In this document: positions 27,588 through 36,469 of the stretch, piece by piece | Position numbering within the stretch: position 1 is the first letter of the stretch | Layout of the letters: each line of letters starts with the position of its first letter | Origin: Lysobacter sp. CFH 32150 | GTDB taxonomy: Bacteria; Pseudomonadota; Gammaproteobacteria; Xanthomonadales; Xanthomonadaceae | NCBI RefSeq assembly: GCF_022758295.1 | Contig: NZ_JALDWJ010000001.1 | Location: forward strand, 713,245 to 777,244 | Reading direction: 5' to 3' | DNA length: 64,000 bases | The notes under the pieces: generated by a model | What the model saw: the letters and a program-made list of their open reading frames with translations, nothing else | The model's database searches: none | What the model was told of the DNA's origin: nothing | Program-made: the position numbers and the translations under genes

Positions 27588-28839
27588 GCGTCGTCACCCG
27601 TTCCGGCACCGGCTTGGTTTTGTCGAGCTTGGTCCACAGCGGCATGGTGATGAAGAAAGCGAAGTACAAGAAGGTCAGGACACGGCCGATGATGGTCTCC
27701 ACCGGATCCGTACCCGGGCCGGCGCCGATCTTGCCAAGCCACACGAAGCAGATCGCGAAGATGCCGAGTGCGATCTTCGACAACAGCCCGCGGTACCGGT
27801 ACGACTTGACCTTGGCGCGATCCAGCCACGGCACCAGGAACAGCACTGCGATCGCACCGAACATCACGATGACACCGGACAGTTTGTGCGGGATCACGCG
27901 CAACATCGCGTAGTACGGCGTGTAGTACCACACCGGCTTGATGTGCTCCGGCGTGACCAGGCGGTTGGCTTCGGTGAAGTTGTCGTGCTCGAGGAACAAG
28001 CCACCGAGTGCCGGCGCGAAGAAGATGATGAAGGCGGCAAGGATCAGGAACACGCCGACGCCGAAGGTGTCCTTCACCGTGTAGTACGGATGGAACGGGA
28101 TGCCATCGCGCGGTGCGGTGGTCGACCAGCGGTTGCCCTTGGGACCTTTCTTGATCTCGACGCCATCCGGGTTGTTCGAGCCGACTTCGTGCAACGCGCC
28201 CAAGTGCAGCACGACCAGCAGCAATAGCACCAACGGGAGCGCGATCACATGCAGTGCGAAGAAGCGGCCGAGGGTGGCGTCGCCGGGCAGGTAGTCGCCC
28301 ATGATCCATTCGGTGAGGCCTTGACCGATCACCGGGATCGCGCCGAACAGCGAGATGATCACCTTGGCGCCCCAGAACGACATCTGGCCCCACGGCAGCA
28401 CGTAACCCATGAAGGCTTCGGCCATCAGCACCAGGTAGATCACCATGCCGAGGATCCACACCAGTTCGCGCGGCTTCTGGTACGAGCCGTACATCAGGCC
28501 ACGGAACATGTGCAGGTAAACGACGATGAAGAACAGCGAAGCGCCGGTGCTGTGCATGTACCGGATCAGCCAGCCCCATTCCACGTCGCGCATGATGTAC
28601 TCGACCGAGGAGAACGCTTCTGCGGCGCTCGGCTTGAAGTGCATCGTGAGGAAGATACCGGTGACGATCTGGTTGACCAGCACCAGCAGCGCCAGCGAAC
28701 CCATGTAGTACCAGAAGTTGAAGTTCTTCGGCGCGTAGTACTCGGTCATGTGCTTGCGATACACCGGCATCATGCCCGGCGCACGCGCGTTGACCCAATC
28801 CATCACGCCATTAGTGGCGCGGCTAAAGATGTTTGCCAT
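27580..28839 (-). CDS. petB: Cytochrome b, bc1 complex
   Basis: Membrane core of the bc1 complex with two b haems and the quinol and quinone sites; 419 residues in one undivided polypeptide, unlike the split cyt b6/subunit IV. Visible are IVTGIFLTMHFKPSA, MHSTGASLFFIVVYLHMFRG, GYVLPWGQMSFWGAKVI, and His residues in FALHVIALPLVLLLLVVLHL. The Qo-site motif usually written PEWY reads PVWY here (HIKPVWYYTPYYAMLR), a variant known in beta/gammaproteobacteria. It lies 3 nt after petA. Confidence 0.98.
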   Translation of the reverse strand: MANIFSRATNGVMDWVNARAPGMMPVYRKHMTEYYAPKNFNFWYYMGSLALLVLVNQIVTGIFLTMHFKPSAAEAFSSVEYIMRDVEWGWLIRYMHSTGASLFFIVVYLHMFRGLMYGSYQKPRELVWILGMVIYLVLMAEAFMGYVLPWGQMSFWGAKVIISLFGAIPVIGQGLTEWIMGDYLPGDATLGRFFALHVIALPLVLLLLVVLHLGALHEVGSNNPDGVEIKKGPKGNRWSTTAPRDGIPFHPYYTVKDTFGVGVFLILAAFIIFFAPALGGLFLEHDNFTEANRLVTPEHIKPVWYYTPYYAMLRVIPHKLSGVIVMFGAIAVLFLVPWLDRAKVKSYRYRGLLSKIALGIFAICFVWLGKIGAGPGTDPVETIIGRVLTFLYFAFFITMPLWTKLDKTKPVPERVTTHD

Positions 28840-28842
28840 GAC

Positions 28843-29499
28843 TTACGCGGCCCCCGTGCTGCTTGACGGCGAGGGATCAACGCCGATCACGAGCGTGGTG
28901 TCATTCTCGTAATGGTGCGGCGGCACGACCAGATTGGTCGGCGCCGGCACGCCCTGGAACACGCGTCCTGCCATGTCGAAGCGCGACTTGTGGCAAGGGC
29001 AGAAATAGCCGCCCTTCCATTCCGGATCGAACGGCTCAGGCTTGATCTCGGCCTTCATCTCCGGCGAGCAGCCGAGGTGTGTGCACAGGCCCACCAGCAC
29101 CGAGACGTCCGGCTTGATCGAACGCGTCTCGCCCTTGATGTAGGACGGCTGCTGGTCGAGGTTTTCCGACTTCGGGTCGCGCAGCTTGCTGTCGAGGGTC
29201 GGCAGCAGGTCGAGGATTGCCTTGGAGCGCTTGACGATCCAGATCGGCTGGCCGCGCCATTCGACGACCAGACGCTGGCCTTCGGCCAGGGCACTGATGT
29301 CGGCGGATATCGGCGCACCGGCCAACTTGGCCCGGGCGCTGGGATTCCACGACTTGATGAACGGTACCGTCGCAATGCCGACACCAACCGCACCGACCAC
29401 GCTGGTGGTCGCGGTCAGGAACCGGCGACGGCCCTGGTTGACGGGTTCCCCGTCGTGAACATGAGCGGGATCGTTGATCCCTACCCCTACGTTGGCCAT
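28843..29499 (-). CDS. petA: Rieske iron-sulfur subunit, bc1 complex
   Basis: [2Fe-2S] subunit of ubiquinol-cytochrome c reductase; 218 residues. It has a twin-arginine signal (GRRRFLTATTSVVGAVG) that doubles as the membrane anchor, and the cluster boxes LCTHLGCSP (CTHLGC) and YFCPCHKSRFD (CPCH). First gene of petABC. A 163-nt gap separates it from the upstream lytic transglycosylase gene and probably contains the operon promoter. Confidence 0.98.
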   Translation of the reverse strand: MANVGVGINDPAHVHDGEPVNQGRRRFLTATTSVVGAVGVGIATVPFIKSWNPSARAKLAGAPISADISALAEGQRLVVEWRGQPIWIVKRSKAILDLLPTLDSKLRDPKSENLDQQPSYIKGETRSIKPDVSVLVGLCTHLGCSPEMKAEIKPEPFDPEWKGGYFCPCHKSRFDMAGRVFQGVPAPTNLVVPPHHYENDTTLVIGVDPSPSSSTGAA

Positions 29500-29662
29500 C
29501 CGGCACTCCGCAAAAGAACGCTAATCGAGGCTGGGCCCTCGCCACGCAGAGCGCATTGGCAAGCGGCCACAAAGACGGGGAAGTGTAACGGAACGCTTAA
29601 CAAGCCGACAACAGAAGTGGCCGGATTCAGTGGCTGGAGAGCGCCTGAATCGGGTTCTGCGC

Positions 29663-30580
29663 CTATTGCGCCGCCCGCACGTTGCTGGCCAGCGCGCCGC
29701 GATAGCGTTCGGCGAGGACGGCGACGCGTTCGACGTAACGGCGGGTCTCGCTGTAGGGCGGCACGCCCTTGTACTTGTCAACCGCGCCCTCGCCAGCGTT
29801 GTAGCCGGCCGCAGCGAGGGTCAGGTTGCCGTCGAAGCGCTTGAGCAGCCAAGCCAGGTACTGCACCCCGCCGGCGATGTTCTGGTTGGCGTCAAAGGCG
29901 TTGCCGACGCCGAACCGGCGTGCGGTGGCGGGCATCAACTGCATCAGCCCCTGCGCCCCGACACGGGAGAGCGCGTTCGGGTTGAAGGCAGATTCGGCGT
30001 GGATGATGGCGCGCACGATCGATTCCTCGACCCCATGCTGGCGCGCGGCGGCCGCGATCTCGGCCTGGTAGGCCGCAGTGTTCAGCCGCAGCGTATTGAA
30101 GTTCACCCCGGGCCTGGTGCCGCAGGCGAAGCAGGTTTCCATGAAGCTGTATTTGATCGTGCGCAGCGCCGTCGCACCGGCCACGCCCCGCGGCGGCTTG
30201 CTGGTGTAGTGGCGCACGCCGTCCTTGATGTAGGAATAGACCTGCCCTTGCACTAGGCGCGTGGTCGGAGCGGAGGACGACTGCACCGGAGTGGTGACCG
30301 TCTCGACCGCAGGCACACTTACCGTCGCCGGGGAACCGGACACCAGGTTGGCCGGTGTCACGCTGCCGACTGCCGGCACGGGCGCCTTGGACACTGCAGG
30401 CGTCGGCGCGGAAGCACGCGATGACTTGTAGCTGATCACGGTGCATTTGGCCCCCGCGACACGCTTGCTGACATAGCTGCGGGAACCATCGGCGCTGTCG
30501 CAACGGTACAAAGTGCCGGCCGCGGCAGGAGCCGCTGCCAGCACGCACAAAAGCGCCAAAATTCCCCTTGCCCCCTTCAT
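29663..30580 (-). CDS. Lytic transglycosylase, SLT/MltE-like domain
   Basis: Secreted peptidoglycan-cleaving enzyme; 305 residues. It has a signal peptide ([17 protein letters not shown]), a DUF4124-like segment with [17 protein letters not shown], a Ser/Thr/Pro/Val-rich linker, a second short motif ([17 protein letters not shown]), and a C-terminal SLT domain from about residue 180 with [20 protein letters not shown] (catalytic Glu), [14 protein letters not shown] and [11 protein letters not shown]. The start is the Met before the signal peptide; the longer in-frame extension is not used. It is divergent from miaB. Confidence 0.93.
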   Translation of the reverse strand: MKGARGILALLCVLAAAPAAAGTLYRCDSADGSRSYVSKRVAGAKCTVISYKSSRASAPTPAVSKAPVPAVGSVTPANLVSGSPATVSVPAVETVTTPVQSSSAPTTRLVQGQVYSYIKDGVRHYTSKPPRGVAGATALRTIKYSFMETCFACGTRPGVNFNTLRLNTAAYQAEIAAAARQHGVEESIVRAIIHAESAFNPNALSRVGAQGLMQLMPATARRFGVGNAFDANQNIAGGVQYLAWLLKRFDGNLTLAAAGYNAGEGAVDKYKGVPPYSETRRYVERVAVLAERYRGALASNVRAAQ

Positions 30581-30756
30581 GGCCGCGAGTCTCCTCCCAT
30601 CCGGAGCGCTTTGACAAGTATTTGATTTATATGAACACGGCCAGCGTTGCCGTTTTTTCAGTAAACGTGACGAGGACCGCATTGCGGCCTCCGAGGGCTA
30701 CAATGCCGCCCCCTTCCGGCGCGGATTCACCGCCGCCCTCCCGGACCGAGACCGAC

Positions 30757-32178
30757 ATGACCGACCCGACTGTCGCCGCGCCGCGCGGCAAGCCCTTGGA
30801 AGGCTCGCCTTCCAAGAAAGGCAAGCTCTATATCAAGACCCACGGCTGCCAGATGAACGAGTACGACTCGGCCAAGATGGCCGACGTGCTCGCCGCATCA
30901 GATGGGCTTGAGCTGACGCAGAACGTCGAAGAAGCCGACGTCATCCTGGTCAATACCTGCTCGATTCGCGAAAAAGCGCAGGAAAAGGTCTTCAGCCAGC
31001 TCGGCCGCTGGAAAGCGCTCAAGAAGGACGGCAAGCCGGTCCTGATCGGCGTCGGCGGCTGCGTCGCTTCGCAGGAAGGCGCAGCCATCGTCAAGCGCGC
31101 GCCCTACGTCGACCTGGTGTTCGGCCCGCAAACCCTGCACCGCCTGCCCGAATTGATCCGTGCCCGCCGTGCCTCCGGCCAGCCGCAGGTCGACATCAGC
31201 TTCCCTGAGATCGAGAAATTCGACCGCCTGCCCGAGCCGCGCGCCGAAGGTCCGAGCGCCTTCGTCTCGATCATGGAAGGCTGCTCGAAGTACTGCTCGT
31301 TCTGCGTCGTGCCGTACACGCGTGGAGAAGAGGTCAGCCGTCCGTTCGAAGACGTGCTGGTCGAAGTCGCGCAACTCGCTGCGCAGGGCGTGCGTGAGAT
31401 CAACCTGCTCGGGCAGAACGTCAACGCGTACCGCGGCCCAATCGCTCCTGATGAAAGCGGGGGCGACGGCGAAATCGCCGACCTCGGCCTGCTGATCCGC
31501 ACCATCGCCGAGATCGAAGGCATCGGCCGCATCCGCTTCACCACTTCGCATCCGCTTGAGTTCGGCGATTCGCTTATCGAGGCCTACCGTGACGTCCCGC
31601 AACTCGCCAACTACCTGCACCTGCCGGTGCAGGCCGGCAGCGACCGCGTGCTCGCGGCGATGAAGCGCGGCTATACCGCGCTCGAGTTCAAGCAGAAGAT
31701 TCGCAAGCTGCGCGCGGTGCGACCGGACATCTCGATCTCGTCGGATTTCATCGTCGGTTTTCCCGGCGAAACCGATGCCGACTTCGACAAGACGATGAAG
31801 CTGATCGAGGACGTCGGTTTCGACCAGTCGTTCTCCTTCATCTACTCCCGTCGCCCCGGCACGCCCGCGGCCGATCTCGAAGACGACACGCCCGATGCGG
31901 TGAAACACGCGCGGCTGGAACGCCTGCAGGCGCACATCAACGCCCATGCCGCGACCATTTCGCAGGCGATGGTCGGCACCACGCAAACGGTGCTGGTCGA
32001 AGGCCCGTCGAAGAAGAACCCCAACGAGCTGACGGGCAAGACCGAGAACATGCGCTCGGTGAACTTTCCCGGCCACCCGCGCCTGGTCGGCCAATTCGTC
32101 GATCTCGTGATCACCGAGGCCATGTCCAACTCGCTGCGTGGCCGCGTGATGATGGCCGACGATCAGGCAGCAGCCTGA
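30757..32178 (+). CDS. miaB: tRNA-2-methylthio-N6-dimethylallyladenosine synthase
   Basis: Radical SAM methylthiotransferase that adds the ms2 group to i6A37 of tRNAs reading UNN codons; 473 residues. The N-terminal domain has the three auxiliary-cluster cysteines ([32 protein letters not shown]). The radical SAM motif [15 protein letters not shown] follows, and a C-terminal TRAM region has [19 protein letters not shown]. The start is [12 protein letters not shown]; upstream in-frame sequence is untypical. It is followed by a GNAT gene 11 nt downstream. Confidence 0.98.
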   Translation: MTDPTVAAPRGKPLEGSPSKKGKLYIKTHGCQMNEYDSAKMADVLAASDGLELTQNVEEADVILVNTCSIREKAQEKVFSQLGRWKALKKDGKPVLIGVGGCVASQEGAAIVKRAPYVDLVFGPQTLHRLPELIRARRASGQPQVDISFPEIEKFDRLPEPRAEGPSAFVSIMEGCSKYCSFCVVPYTRGEEVSRPFEDVLVEVAQLAAQGVREINLLGQNVNAYRGPIAPDESGGDGEIADLGLLIRTIAEIEGIGRIRFTTSHPLEFGDSLIEAYRDVPQLANYLHLPVQAGSDRVLAAMKRGYTALEFKQKIRKLRAVRPDISISSDFIVGFPGETDADFDKTMKLIEDVGFDQSFSFIYSRRPGTPAADLEDDTPDAVKHARLERLQAHINAHAATISQAMVGTTQTVLVEGPSKKNPNELTGKTENMRSVNFPGHPRLVGQFVDLVITEAMSNSLRGRVMMADDQAAA

Positions 32179-32189
32179 TCGCGCCCGCC

Positions 32190-32684
32190 GTGAGCCCCGA
32201 CCTGCAGATCCACGAGATCCATGCCGACGGGTTCGAACGCGCCTGGCCGGTGTTCCACGAGGTGATCGCCTCCGGCGACACCTACAGCTACCCGCCCGAT
32301 CTGGATCGGGACACAGCGCGCGCCTGGTGGACCACGCCGCCGAGCCGCTGCTTCATCGCCGAACGCGACGGCGAGGTGCTGGGCCTGTACATGTTGCGAC
32401 CCAACCAACCCGGGCTCGGCAACCACGTCGCCAACGCCGGCTACATGGTGTCCGCCCGCGCCCGCGGCCAGGGCATCGCCTCGGCGCTGTGTGAACACTC
32501 GATGGACGAGGCGCGCCGCGCCGGTTTCACCGCCATGCAGTTCAACTTCGTGGTCAGCAGCAACGAAGGCGCGGTGCGGCTGTGGCAGCGCCACGGCTTC
32601 GCCATCGTCGGTCGCGTGCCCGGTGCATTCCGCCACGCCACGCTCGGCGCGACCGACATCTACGTGATGCACCGCGCGCTGTAG
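32190..32684 (+). CDS. GNAT-family N-acetyltransferase
   Basis: 164-residue acetyltransferase with a GTG start. The acetyl-CoA motif A region is AGYMVSARARGQGIASALCE (RxxGxA type), followed by MQFNFVVSSNEGAVRLWQRH, the usual motif B context. Substrate unknown; the group is often annotated from homology to L-amino-acid or peptide acetyltransferases. It is cotranscribed with miaB and convergent with the ABC permease gene 10 nt away. Confidence 0.9.
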   Translation: MSPDLQIHEIHADGFERAWPVFHEVIASGDTYSYPPDLDRDTARAWWTTPPSRCFIAERDGEVLGLYMLRPNQPGLGNHVANAGYMVSARARGQGIASALCEHSMDEARRAGFTAMQFNFVVSSNEGAVRLWQRHGFAIVGRVPGAFRHATLGATDIYVMHRAL

Positions 32685-32694
32685 CGCGGGCGGC

Positions 32695-33774
32695 TCAGTC
32701 CAGCCGCTTGCGAAAGCGGCTGATCGCCAGCGTCATCATCACCGTGGTGAACGCCACGAGCGCGAGCACTTCCGGCCACATGTCCACGAGACCTGCGCCG
32801 CGCAGCATGATGCCGCGGATGAGGCGCAGAAAATGCGTCAGCGGCAGCAGCTCTGCCAGCCACTGGATGATCTTCGGCATGCCGGCGAACGGGAACATGA
32901 AGCCCGACAGCAGGATCGATGGGAGGAACACGAAGAACGTCATCTGCATCGCCTGGAACTGCGACTGCGCCTTGGTCGAGATCAGCAGCCCGAGGGTGAG
33001 GTTGGCGAAGATGAGCAGTATCGCGGCGAGATAGACATCGAAGGCGCTACCGCGGATCGGCACCGAAAAGATCGTCAGGCCCAAGGCAAGCACCACCGTC
33101 GTCTGGATCAGGCCGATGACGGCATATGGCAGCACTTTACCGATCATCAGTTCGCTGCGGCTCACGGGCGTGGCGATCAGCAATTCCATGTTGCCGCGCT
33201 CTCGCTCGCGCACGATGGCGACGCCGGTGAACAACACCATGGTCATGGTGAGGATCACGCCGATCAGGCCGGGCACGATGTTCACCGCCGAGCGACGCTC
33301 GGGGTTGTAGAAACTCACGACGCTGATCTGCGGCGGTTTTACCGTACCGCCATCGATCGGCAGCTGCGCCAGCTGGACTGCTGCACTCTGCACCACGGTA
33401 TCGCTGCCATCGACCAGCACCTGCACCGCTTCGCGGCCCTCGGCGCGGCGGCGTTCGAAATCCGGCGGCACCACGACGCCGACGCTGATTTCGCCGCGCT
33501 TGAGCATCGCCATCAGTTCCTGTGGCGTTCGCGCTTCCGTCGCCGGCTTCACGACGCCGGTGGCGATCATGTCCATCACCAGCGCGCGCGATCCGCTCGT
33601 GCCCGCCTGGTCGGCAACCGCCGCCGACAGCCCGCGCAGGTTGAGATTGATCGCATAGCCGAACAGCACCAGCTGCATCACCGGGATGCCGACGATCATC
33701 GCCAGCGTGATGCGGTCGCGACGCATCTGGCGCAGCTCCTTGACCACGATCGCGAACAGTCGGCGCCAGTTCAT
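32695..33774 (-). CDS. ABC-2 type transporter permease
   Basis: Membrane component of an exporter; 359 residues. A membrane segment near the N-terminus (LAMIVGIPVMQLVLFGYAIN), a large periplasmic domain (about 45-170) and a C-terminal cluster of five membrane segments follow the YhhJ/YbhS layout. FYNPERRSAVNIVPGLIGVI and VREREGNMELLIATPVSR-like sequence are typical of ABC2_membrane_3. The start overlaps the ATPase stop (ATGA). Last gene of tetR-hlyD-ATPase-permease. Only one permease gene is present, whereas the E. coli ybh system has two. Confidence 0.93.
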   Translation of the reverse strand: MNWRRLFAIVVKELRQMRRDRITLAMIVGIPVMQLVLFGYAINLNLRGLSAAVADQAGTSGSRALVMDMIATGVVKPATEARTPQELMAMLKRGEISVGVVVPPDFERRRAEGREAVQVLVDGSDTVVQSAAVQLAQLPIDGGTVKPPQISVVSFYNPERRSAVNIVPGLIGVILTMTMVLFTGVAIVRERERGNMELLIATPVSRSELMIGKVLPYAVIGLIQTTVVLALGLTIFSVPIRGSAFDVYLAAILLIFANLTLGLLISTKAQSQFQAMQMTFFVFLPSILLSGFMFPFAGMPKIIQWLAELLPLTHFLRLIRGIMLRGAGLVDMWPEVLALVAFTTVMMTLAISRFRKRLD

Positions 33775-34739
33775 GCCGCGCGCGCCTTGGCCGCATCGCT
33801 ACCGCGGGTCGCAGCGACGAAGACGTCTTCGAGGTTGGGCGATACCGGTTCGACTTCCGCCTGCAAACCTGCATGCGCCAGGGCTTCACGCAGACGCGCC
33901 GCCGCATCGCCATTGGCCGCCATCAACACGCGCTGCGTGTTGCCGATCTGGGCCACGCTGAGCACGCCGTCCACTGCCAGCAATGTCTGCTGCGCACGAC
34001 GTGGTTGCTCCGCATGCACGACGACAGTGCGGCCTTCGAGCGCCGAGGTGAGTTCGTCCGGCGTGCCGTCGGCGACAAGTGCCCCTGTGTCGAGGATCGC
34101 CAGGCGGTGGCAGCGCTCGGCTTCGTCCATGTAGTGCGTCGACACCAGGATGGTGGTGCCGGCGTCGGCAAGCTCAAATAACTTTTCCCAGAAATCGCGG
34201 CGCGATTCCGGGTCGACCGCACTGGTCGGTTCGTCGAGGAAAAGCAGTTCCGGTTGGTGGATCACGGCACCGGCCAGCGCCAGGCGCTGCTTCTGGCCGC
34301 CGCTCAACGTGCCGGCAAGTTGCTTCTGCCGATCGCCGAAATGGTATTGGGCGATCAGTTCGTCGATGCGTTGCCTGGCTCGCGCTTTCGGGATGTCCTG
34401 CACCGCGGCAAGAAATTCGAGGTTTTCGCGTACGCTCAAGTCCTCGAACAGCGAAAATTTCTGCGTCATGTAACCGATGCGGCGGCGCAATTCCTCCGCC
34501 TGCTCGGGGATGCGCAGCTCCAGTACTTCGATCTCACCGGCGGTCGGCGTCAGCAAGCCGCACAGCATGCGGATAGTGGTCGACTTGCCGGAGCCATTCG
34601 GACCGAGGAAGCCGTAAACGTGCGCTTTCGGCACCGTCAGGTCGACGTGATCGACCGCGACCAGGTTGCCGAATTGCTTGGTCAGGCCCCGCGCGCGGAT
34701 TGCGGGGGCATCGGCCTCGTTCATTGCGCGGCTGTTCAT
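33771..34739 (-). CDS. ABC transporter ATP-binding protein (exporter)
   Basis: 322-residue ATPase: Walker A GFLGPNGSGKSTTIRML, Q-loop near IGYMTQKFSLFEDLSVREN, signature TLSGGQKQRLALAGAV, Walker B ELLFLDEPTSAVDPESR and H-loop VSTHYMDEAERC. The C-terminal extension after about residue 235 is typical of YbhF/CcmA-like export ATPases. The start ATG overlaps the hlyD stop; a second Met five codons in is possible. It works with the adjacent permease and periplasmic adaptor. Confidence 0.95.
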   Translation of the reverse strand: MNSRAMNEADAPAIRARGLTKQFGNLVAVDHVDLTVPKAHVYGFLGPNGSGKSTTIRMLCGLLTPTAGEIEVLELRIPEQAEELRRRIGYMTQKFSLFEDLSVRENLEFLAAVQDIPKARARQRIDELIAQYHFGDRQKQLAGTLSGGQKQRLALAGAVIHQPELLFLDEPTSAVDPESRRDFWEKLFELADAGTTILVSTHYMDEAERCHRLAILDTGALVADGTPDELTSALEGRTVVVHAEQPRRAQQTLLAVDGVLSVAQIGNTQRVLMAANGDAAARLREALAHAGLQAEVEPVSPNLEDVFVAATRGSDAAKARAA

Positions 34740-35677
34740 GGCATGAATTCGACCCGCACCGGCAAGCCGGCCGGCAACTCCGCGGCATCCTTGCCCAACT
34801 CGATTTCCGCGAGATAGCTCAAGCGCGCTGCGTCCTTGCCGATCAACGCGTAGTACGGGGTAAAGCTCGGCTCGCTGCGGATCATCCGTACCTTGCCGCT
34901 GAGCGCCTGTTCGCTGCCGGCGACAAAGACTCGTGCGTCCTGCCCCACGCGCACGCTGGCACGGATCGGCTCTGGCACGTAGACCCGCGCATACGGCGCA
35001 TCGCCAACGAGCAGCACGGCAAGCGGCGCGCCGACCGGAGCCTGGTCGCCTAGCTTGTACGGCAGGCTGTCGACGCGACCGGCGCGCGGCGCGGTGATCT
35101 TCAATTTGTCGAGCGTGACCTGTTGCGCGCTGGCTTGCGCCGTCGCGCCACGCGCCGCAGCTTCGCCTTGGGCGAGGCGTTCGCTGCGCGTGCCGTGTTC
35201 GAGTTCGAGCAGGGCCGCCTGCGCCGCACGCACCTGCGCATCGGCATTGCCAGCTGCGGCACGGGCACGATCGACGTCGGCCGCTGCAACCAGTTTCTGT
35301 CGGCCCAGCGGTTGCAGGCGCGCGTAGTAGGCGCCAGCGTCGCGCGCTTGCGCTTGTGCGGCGGCGAGTTGTGCGCGTGCCTGTGCGATGGCTTCGCTGC
35401 GTGGACCGGCTTCGAGTTCGGCGAGCGCCTCGCGTTGTCGCTGCGCTTCGGCTTGCGCGGCCGAAGTCGCGGCTTCCGTGCGCGTCGCCTCCAAGCGCAA
35501 CAGGGGCTGACCCGCGGCGACGCGCTCGCCTTCGCGCACGTCGATGGCGACGATGCGCTCGGCGGCCGGCGCCGGTAGCGTGATGCGATCGTATTCCAGC
35601 GTACCCAGAGCCTGTGGCGCGTCGTTGCTGCACGCAGACAGTGCCGCGAGAAGGACGGCGAGGATCACGCTTCTCAT
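34736..35677 (-). CDS. HlyD-family periplasmic adaptor lipoprotein
   Basis: Membrane-fusion component of the ABC exporter; 313 residues. The signal ends in a lipobox (AALSACSNDAP), so it should be lipidated. A biotinyl-lipoyl-like half site (IVAIDVREGERVAAGQPLLR), a long Ala/Gln/Arg-rich coiled-coil hairpin (about 65-190) and a beta-barrel part (APRAGRVDSLPYKLGDQAPV) follow the HlyD/YbhG pattern. An outer-membrane TolC-type partner is not encoded here. The start overlaps the tetR stop. Confidence 0.93.
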   Translation of the reverse strand: MRSVILAVLLAALSACSNDAPQALGTLEYDRITLPAPAAERIVAIDVREGERVAAGQPLLRLEATRTEAATSAAQAEAQRQREALAELEAGPRSEAIAQARAQLAAAQAQARDAGAYYARLQPLGRQKLVAAADVDRARAAAGNADAQVRAAQAALLELEHGTRSERLAQGEAAARGATAQASAQQVTLDKLKITAPRAGRVDSLPYKLGDQAPVGAPLAVLLVGDAPYARVYVPEPIRASVRVGQDARVFVAGSEQALSGKVRMIRSEPSFTPYYALIGKDAARLSYLAEIELGKDAAELPAGLPVRVEFMP

Positions 35678-36375
35678 GTGCGCTCCGGGAGTTTCGGTTG
35701 TGGCAGGGCCAGACCACGGTCGAGCAAGGCAATGGTGTGCAGGCGTTGGGCATCGCCATCGAGATCGTTGGCGTCGAAGATGCGGCGCCAGATCGGCGCG
35801 CCCGCGGCGGGAAACAGCGTCAGCCCGATCAGTGACACAAACAGCAGGCGCGGATCCAGGTCGGGATTGAGTTCGCCGCGTGCCTGCGCGGCGGCGAAGC
35901 GTTGCGTCATCTGCTGCGGCAGCGTCGTGGCGATGCGGGTGACCAGCAGTTCACGCAGCATGCCGCCTTCGCACAACACTTCCCGCACCCACAACGGCGG
36001 CCACCACGGATGGCGCGCGACGAGTTCGCTCATCTTGCCCACGAAGCCCGCGACCAACGCAGCGACATCGTCGCCGGAACGCATCATCACTTCGCGCATC
36101 TCGCCCATGACCGGCAGGATGCGTTCCTCGACCAGGGCGTCCACCAGTTGTTCCTTGCTGCCGAAGTAGTAATGCAGCAGTGCAGGCGTTACCCCAGCCT
36201 CGGTGGCGATCGCACGCAAGGAGGTCGCCGCGATCCCGGTGCGAACGAAGCACGCGATCGCAGCATCGAGCAGGCGCGGACGCAGGTCCGGGCTCTCGCC
36301 GCGCGGACGGCCCGGCGCGCGTTTGCGCGTGGTCGACTTGCGGCGTCCGGTGGGGAGTTGGGTGGTCATGGCCAT
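35674..36375 (-). CDS. TetR-family regulator of the ABC exporter operon
   Basis: 233 residues: a basic N-terminal tail (GRRKSTTRKRAPGRPRGE), a TetR helix-turn-helix (LLDAAIACFVRTGIAATSLR, EAGVTPALLHYYFGSKEQLV) and a helical ligand-binding domain. First gene of the operon that also encodes HlyD, ATPase and permease, resembling E. coli cecR-ybhGFSR. A TTAAT-N6-ATTAA palindrome lies directly upstream and is a candidate autoregulatory operator. The start could also be the ATG two codons later; neither has a strong Shine-Dalgarno. Confidence 0.93.
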   Translation of the reverse strand: MAMTTQLPTGRRKSTTRKRAPGRPRGESPDLRPRLLDAAIACFVRTGIAATSLRAIATEAGVTPALLHYYFGSKEQLVDALVEERILPVMGEMREVMMRSGDDVAALVAGFVGKMSELVARHPWWPPLWVREVLCEGGMLRELLVTRIATTLPQQMTQRFAAAQARGELNPDLDPRLLFVSLIGLTLFPAAGAPIWRRIFDANDLDGDAQRLHTIALLDRGLALPQPKLPERT

Positions 36376-36377
36376 AT

Positions 36378-36393
36378 TTAATTCAATGATTAA
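36378..36393. promoter_or_regulatory. Candidate TetR operator, TTAAT-N6-ATTAA
   Basis: A perfect 5+5 inverted repeat (36378-36382 and 36389-36393) in an AT-rich island of otherwise GC-rich DNA, 3-18 nt upstream of the tetR start and in the region shared with divergent phoH. The position suits repressor binding over the tetR start or promoter. Assignment is by location and symmetry only. Confidence 0.45.
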
Positions 36394-36469
36394 TTTATTT
36401 GCAACCCCAAACCGACGAACGGTCGCTTGTGATGGCCTCATCGACGCTGCCGCGCTACCCTGCGGCCGC

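Noticed and set aside
30611..30640. Sigma-70 promoter with TTGACA upstream of miaB
   Set aside because: TTGACA is present, but the nearest TATAAT-like hexamer is only about 10 nt away instead of 16-18, so it was not called.
34740..35759. N-terminal extension of about 340 residues on the ABC ATPase
   Set aside because: The extension is the out-of-frame reading of the hlyD gene and is Arg/Ala-rich; the true start overlaps the hlyD stop.
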